64,000 nt of DNA, taken from positions 55,164,039-55,228,038 of the forward strand of contig OY997593.1 in NCBI GenBank assembly GCA_963921825.1, given 5' to 3'. The stretch comes from Erodium maritimum (lineage: Eukaryota > Streptophyta > Magnoliopsida > Geraniales > Geraniaceae). Below are positions 59,892 through 64,000 of the stretch, piece after piece. Position 1 is the first letter of the stretch. The number at the start of each line of letters is the position of its first letter. A model generated the notes under the pieces. The model worked only from the letters and a program-made list of their open reading frames with translations. It was not told the DNA's origin and did not search any database. Position numbers and translations under genes: made by a program.

Positions 59892-61891
59892 TTTAACATC
59901 TTAAGGATGTTGATTTCTGGCCCTAAGTCGCTTGGGAAGTGCCTAAATGTTTTAATGAGACCGTTGATGGATGATTTGAAAAAGTTGTGGTCCGAAGGGG
60001 TTGTAACCTTTGATGCATCCAACAATCGAACGTTCAAGATGCGAGCGGCGGTACTATCGACTATTTGTGACTTTCCCGGTTTGGGAATGTTGGGAGGCAT
60101 TCAGACGAAGGGTTATAAGGCTTGTACAATATGCCTGGATGATCTCGAAGGGCTTCACAGTCATAATAGGACGTACTACGTAGGAGCACGGAAGGACTTG
60201 CTAGAGAATCATGCATTATGGAAAAATAAAAAAATCAACGGGAAACGGGAGATGAAAAAATCCCGCCCTGAAAAGAGTGGGTATGAAATATATGAAGAAA
60301 TATTGGACATTCAGTTTCCCGAACTGTCGTTACATCCAAAGTTTACTCAGAAGAACAAAGCCGGGCAGAAAAGGTTGTGTTGGACACATGAGTCGATATT
60401 TTGGGAACTCCCGTATTGGAAATCTTTGCAGACAAGGCACGCATTGGACGTGATGCATATTGAAAAAAATGTGTGCGACAATCTTATTGGAACGCTTTTT
60501 AACTTTCCTTGGAAAACAAAAGATGATTTGAAAGCCAGACAAATGTGGGAGGAATTGGGTGTGCATAAGGATCTATGGGCCAGAACATCGGGCAACAAGA
60601 CTTTCATGCCTTATGCCGACTACACGATCAAGCCTGAGAAACGTGGTGAAGCGCTTGATAAGGTTACAAATATAAGGTTTCCATCGGGCTATGCGGGATC
60701 CTTGAAAAACAAGATAAGCGTGAAGGATAAGAAGTTTTTTGGGCTTAAAACACACGACAATCATGTTTTGCTGCAACGTTTACTTCCCATCATTGTACGC
60801 CCTTATGTGGCACCGCACGTAGCCACCGTGATATGTGAGCTTGCAAATTTCTTTCAGTCTCTCTGTGCAAGGGAGATTTCAAAGAAGAAGCTAAAAGAGA
60901 TGCAGGTTGATATTGTATTGATTCTCAGTAAGTTGGAAATGATATTCCCTCCGCCGTTCCACACGATCATGGTGCATTTATGTAAACATCTCCCATCTCA
61001 AGTACTGCAAACCGGTCATGTCCACTATACTTGGATGTTCTCGATGGAACGTGAATTGGGGTACTACAAAAAATGGGTGCGCAACCACCGATACCCAGAG
61101 GGTTGCATCGCAGAATCGTATATTAATCATCAACGTGCGACGTTCATCAATTTGTACCTCGATAAACGAGCCATGGATCCGGAGACCCCAGATAAATGGG
61201 GCATTTCAATTGTTTCCAAACATGTGCTTCCAACTATTCAGATATGGGAGCCCTTGTTAACAAAGGAATTCGTGCGTATCGCTCATTGGACCGCTATGCA
61301 GAATGCTGAAGAATTCAGCTCCGAGATGATTGATTTCAAAGAGGATTATGAGACGGAATACCCAGGGTCAACCGATTTACAACACCGAATTGGAACATTT
61401 TGCTCAATGTTCAAGGAAACCGTTAGTTCAATATCAGTTAAACGTGTAGTCCTATATATATAAATAAACATACATTTATCAATGTGTATATATTAATAAT
61501 AACTCTATGCAAAAATTCCCAGATGGAATCGTATCCCGATGACGATCAACAATATATGGCATCAAAGGCTCTAAGTCGTTACGTGCAGAGAGTAAATTAT
61601 TATGCGCAATGTCATGTACACGGTGTGAAATACCTGTCCGAACAACGCGATAAAGGAAGAAGCTCACAGAACAGTGGTGTGATGCTTAATGCAGAGGGCG
61701 GTGTAGCTTATTACGGTGTGTTGTTATACGTAGTTGAGCTTATGTACACTGGACGGATGCCGGTTGTTTTGTTTTACTGTCGATGGTATGATCTAAATTC
61801 CGTGAAAGTAGATAATGGTTTGATATCCATAAATACCAACACAAATGCATATCACGACGATCTATTCTGTCTAGCAACCATGGCCAAACAG
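59892..61891 (+). pseudogene. CACTA TNP2 transposase, catalytic and C-terminal parts
   Basis: Open from 59892 to the stop at 61463 in the same register as 59691-59891. It contains LISGPKSLGKCLNVLMRPLM, then FKMRAAVLSTICDFPGLGML, GYKACTICLDD and HALDVMHIEKNVCDNLIGTL, the TNP2/Transposase_21 hallmarks, followed by a DUF4218-type domain (HTIMVHLCKHLPSQV, YTWMFSMERELGYYKKWVRN, EGCIAESY). A phase-0 GT-AG intron (61422-61522) leads to an exon at 61523-61891 with a DUF4216-type domain (GVAYYGVLLYVVELMYTGRM, VLFYCRWYD, DDLFCLATMAKQ). The next donor reads CAG|GCAAGT, a possible GC-type intron, and a long LTR is inserted 30 bp further on. Long open stretches suggest recent decay. Confidence 0.88.
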
Positions 61892-61921
61892 GCAAGTTGC
61901 ATTAGTTGTATATATTATTGT

Positions 61922-64000
61922 TGTAATAACCACTCCCGTTCAACGCCAGTCAACCTGCGAAAAACAGGAAAATTTAAAAAATTTAAGACTGACAGTTAAG
62001 TGAACCTAAAATGACCCCGAGTTGTGGAAGAGAGTTGAAAGTGCCACATTACCCTTTGACTTAAAAATCAAAAACAAGAAGAAGAAAGGGTACTTTTGTC
62101 ATTTTGATGTGTGGTTTGATTTTTAAAACAAAACAAAAGGGGAAGAGAGTGAGATGTTCGGCAATTTCAGAATTTAGGAGAGAGAAGAGAGATAAAAGAA
62201 GAGAGAGAAAGGGAAGGAGAGAAAGGAAGAAGAAGGTTGGATTTTTGGTGATTTCCCGACGATCCGACCGACCGATCGACCCAACGATTGAAGATTCGAA
62301 CTCCCCTCGTCATTCCCTACGGTGAGAACCCAATCTTTTCTCATTTTGGCACGTTTGAATTTCAGGGTTTGAGTTTAAACGGTTTTATTAAGGTTGGGTT
62401 TTGTTTAAGATTGGTTTAAAGATGAATGGTTGAGGTTTGGGGTTTGTTAGGAACGTTTTGGGGCAAAAAGGGAATTTTCCCATTATGGCCGTGTGGGGCC
62501 CACGTGCTCGGGTGCTCGGGTTTAGTGTTCGGGAGGTTTAAAACGTTCCCCGGACCATTTATCCATAACCGAATCGAAATTTGGAATTAAATTGGAAAAG
62601 TTGTAATTAACGGGTTTTAGAAACTTTAAACGTTAATTAATTGACTCGGAAGTCGGAATTCGATTCCGTCAAGTGCATTGGGGTCCTTGAATTATTCTAA
62701 GACCGTAGAAACAAAAACGGGAATTTTTGGAGCCCCGGAAGGGCATTTACAAAACCCGGGCAGATTCGCCATGTCGGGCGAATCGGGCCTTTACGAGTCC
62801 TTTATCGACAATGTCGAGTTATTGGGAAGTTTGGGAGTGATCGACATTGTCGGGGTTGCGTTTGGGCGTTAAGTTCATTAAATTTCAGCTTATTTCCTGC
62901 GAGTTAAAGTACATTAAAAATTGTGTTCTTTTAGATCGTGCCACGGACCGAGGCAAGGGAAAGCTGGGTGAGTGACTGAGAGCATCACCGGAGCTCGTTG
63001 GTTGGCTTTTGGAAAACACGCACGAGGTAGGGAAAAATAGCCGGATCTCGGCCCTGACTAGGGAAAGTTAACAGTAGAATTGCATGTGACACCGGGGTGT
63101 CGTGGGTAATTAGGTTTATCGAATATTAGAAAGGCATGTTACGGGATTGTAGCAATTATTGGAAAAGCATGTGACACTTAGTAGTGTCGTAGGAGCAGAG
63201 AACTTAGCGATATTAGAATTACTGGAGGCATATGACCATGCCCGGAGGTTGTTTGTGAAACTAGTGATCTTAGGACTGTTGGAGGCATTGTTTATGCCGG
63301 AGGTTGTTGTCTATTATTACTGTTGAGTTTTGGGTGGCCTTGAGAGCCCGTGTTATTATTGTTGAGTTTTGGGTGGCCTTGAGAGCCCGTGTTATTATTG
63401 TTGAGTTTTGGGTGGCCTTGAGAGCCCTTGTTATTATTGTTGAGTTTGGGTGGCCATGAGAGCCCGTGTTATTATTGTTGAGTTTTGGGTGTCCATAAGA
63501 GCCCGTGGTATTATTATTGGTATTTTGGGTGGTCGTGAGTGCCCTTGGGGTTGTGAACTGGTCTTGGTACTGTTGGTTGAACCTTGCTTGTGATTGTGAT
63601 TGCGAATCCCGGTAGGTTGCAAGCATTCTTTGGCTGGCCTGACCAAGTTTGAGTATCAACAGGTTGCAAGCATTCTTTGGCTGGCCTGACACAGTTTGAG
63701 TATCAACAGGTTGCAAGCATTCTTTGGCTGGCCTGACACGGTTTGAGTATCACAGGTTGCAAGCATTCTTTGGCTGGCCTGATCCGATTTTGAGTATCAA
63801 CAGGTTGCAAGCATTCTTTGGCTGGCCTGGTCCGAGTTTGAGTATCACAGGTTGTAAGCATTCTTTGGCTAGCCTGATCCGTGTTCGTGTGAGTGGGAGA
63901 GGTTACTGAGCAGCTGGTGTGCGATCCTTTGTGATCTTGTTTGGTGTGCGATCCTTTGTGATCTTGTTTGGTGTTGCGTAGCTTTCTTTTGAGTCCTTGG
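61922..64000 (+). mobile_element. Long LTR F (Ty3 group), cut by the window edge
   Basis: Begins TGTAATAACCACTCCCG, the counterpart in sense of the right end of solo LTR C (TGTAAGAACCACTCCCGG when reversed). It holds a leader-like purine/CT region (62130-62320), a block shared in reverse with 38100-38330 (GACAATGTCGA), a GGGTGGCC array (63310-63530) and a second array of about 44-bp GGTTGCAAGCATTCTTTGGC units (63612-63870). The LTR end, and whether it is solo or part of an element, lie outside. It sits in the presumed intron of the CACTA transposase gene. Confidence 0.8.
63612..63870 (+). repeat. Tandem 44-bp array in LTR F
   Basis: Six units of GGTTGCAAGCATTCTTTGGC followed by TGGCCTGA and GAGTATCA. 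This array has no counterpart in the other LTRs of the window. Confidence 0.9.

Larger units (their letters stand above)
55218..61921 (+). mobile_element. En/Spm (CACTA) DNA transposon, left end and most of the body
   Basis: The terminus CACTACTGCAG at 55218 is followed by a dense subterminal repeat array (55218-55660), small ORFs on the minus strand (56007-57399), a divergent promoter region (about 58040-58640) and a TNP2-type transposase gene on the plus strand (58650-61891). Its downstream part is interrupted at 61922 by a long LTR; the right terminus is outside the window. The transposase gene has several breaks, so this copy would depend on proteins made elsewhere. Confidence 0.9.

Noticed and set aside
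63612-63870. Regular 44-bp repeats resembling a CRISPR array
   Set aside because: Units are contiguous tandem copies with no spacers, inside an LTR.

Overview
This is a window of a large, repeat-rich flowering-plant nuclear genome, probably a eudicot. One host gene is recognisable: the 5' half of a plant-type phosphoenolpyruvate carboxykinase (PEPCK) gene on the minus strand at 61-3200. Its six visible exons have consistent splice phases, and it runs off the left edge. I saw no rRNA or tRNA gene and no organelle DNA. Almost everything else is transposable-element DNA, and many elements could be bounded exactly from target-site duplications (TSDs).

Layout. 1-3.4 kb: PEPCK gene and promoter. 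3.4-14.9 kb: intergenic DNA with three A-tailed, TSD-flanked non-LTR retroposons (5149-6070, 6912-10311, 12284-13712); the second is split by a 2.6 kb solo LTR. 14.9-24.0 kb: a structurally whole 9.07 kb Ty3-type element with 3.25-3.29 kb LTRs that carries only gag (TR-GAG/LARD type). 25.0-30.4 kb: a Copia element on the minus strand with near-identical LTRs and a decayed interior. 30.7-40.4 kb: a Mutator-like long-TIR element split by a 3 kb solo LTR, which is itself split by two more solo LTRs. 40.6-46.0 kb: a second long-TIR element with a histone-H2A-like fragment and three MITE-like inverted-repeat elements abutting (TA)n tracts. 46.2-50.6 kb: another retroposon split by a solo LTR. 52.5-54.8 kb: a fifth retroposon, a Tourist-type MITE and an L1 ORF1 remnant. 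55.2-61.9 kb: an En/Spm (CACTA) transposon with a degenerate TNP2 transposase gene on the plus strand and a cluster of small ORFs on the opposite strand. 61.9-64 kb: another long LTR, inserted in that CACTA element and cut by the window edge.

Themes. The long LTRs are one related group. Most are solo, each carries its own minisatellite, and those whose relevant part is visible share a small hairpin (TGAGC-GNAA-GCTCA or a longer version) followed by a pyrimidine-rich stretch ending in CAG. The five retroposons have no reverse-transcriptase reading frame and look like parasites of L1 LINEs. The CACTA element has a divergent layout in which its subterminal repeat motif recurs between the transposase gene and the opposite-strand ORFs. 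No computation was run: homology calls rest on recognised motifs, and coordinates were counted by hand.
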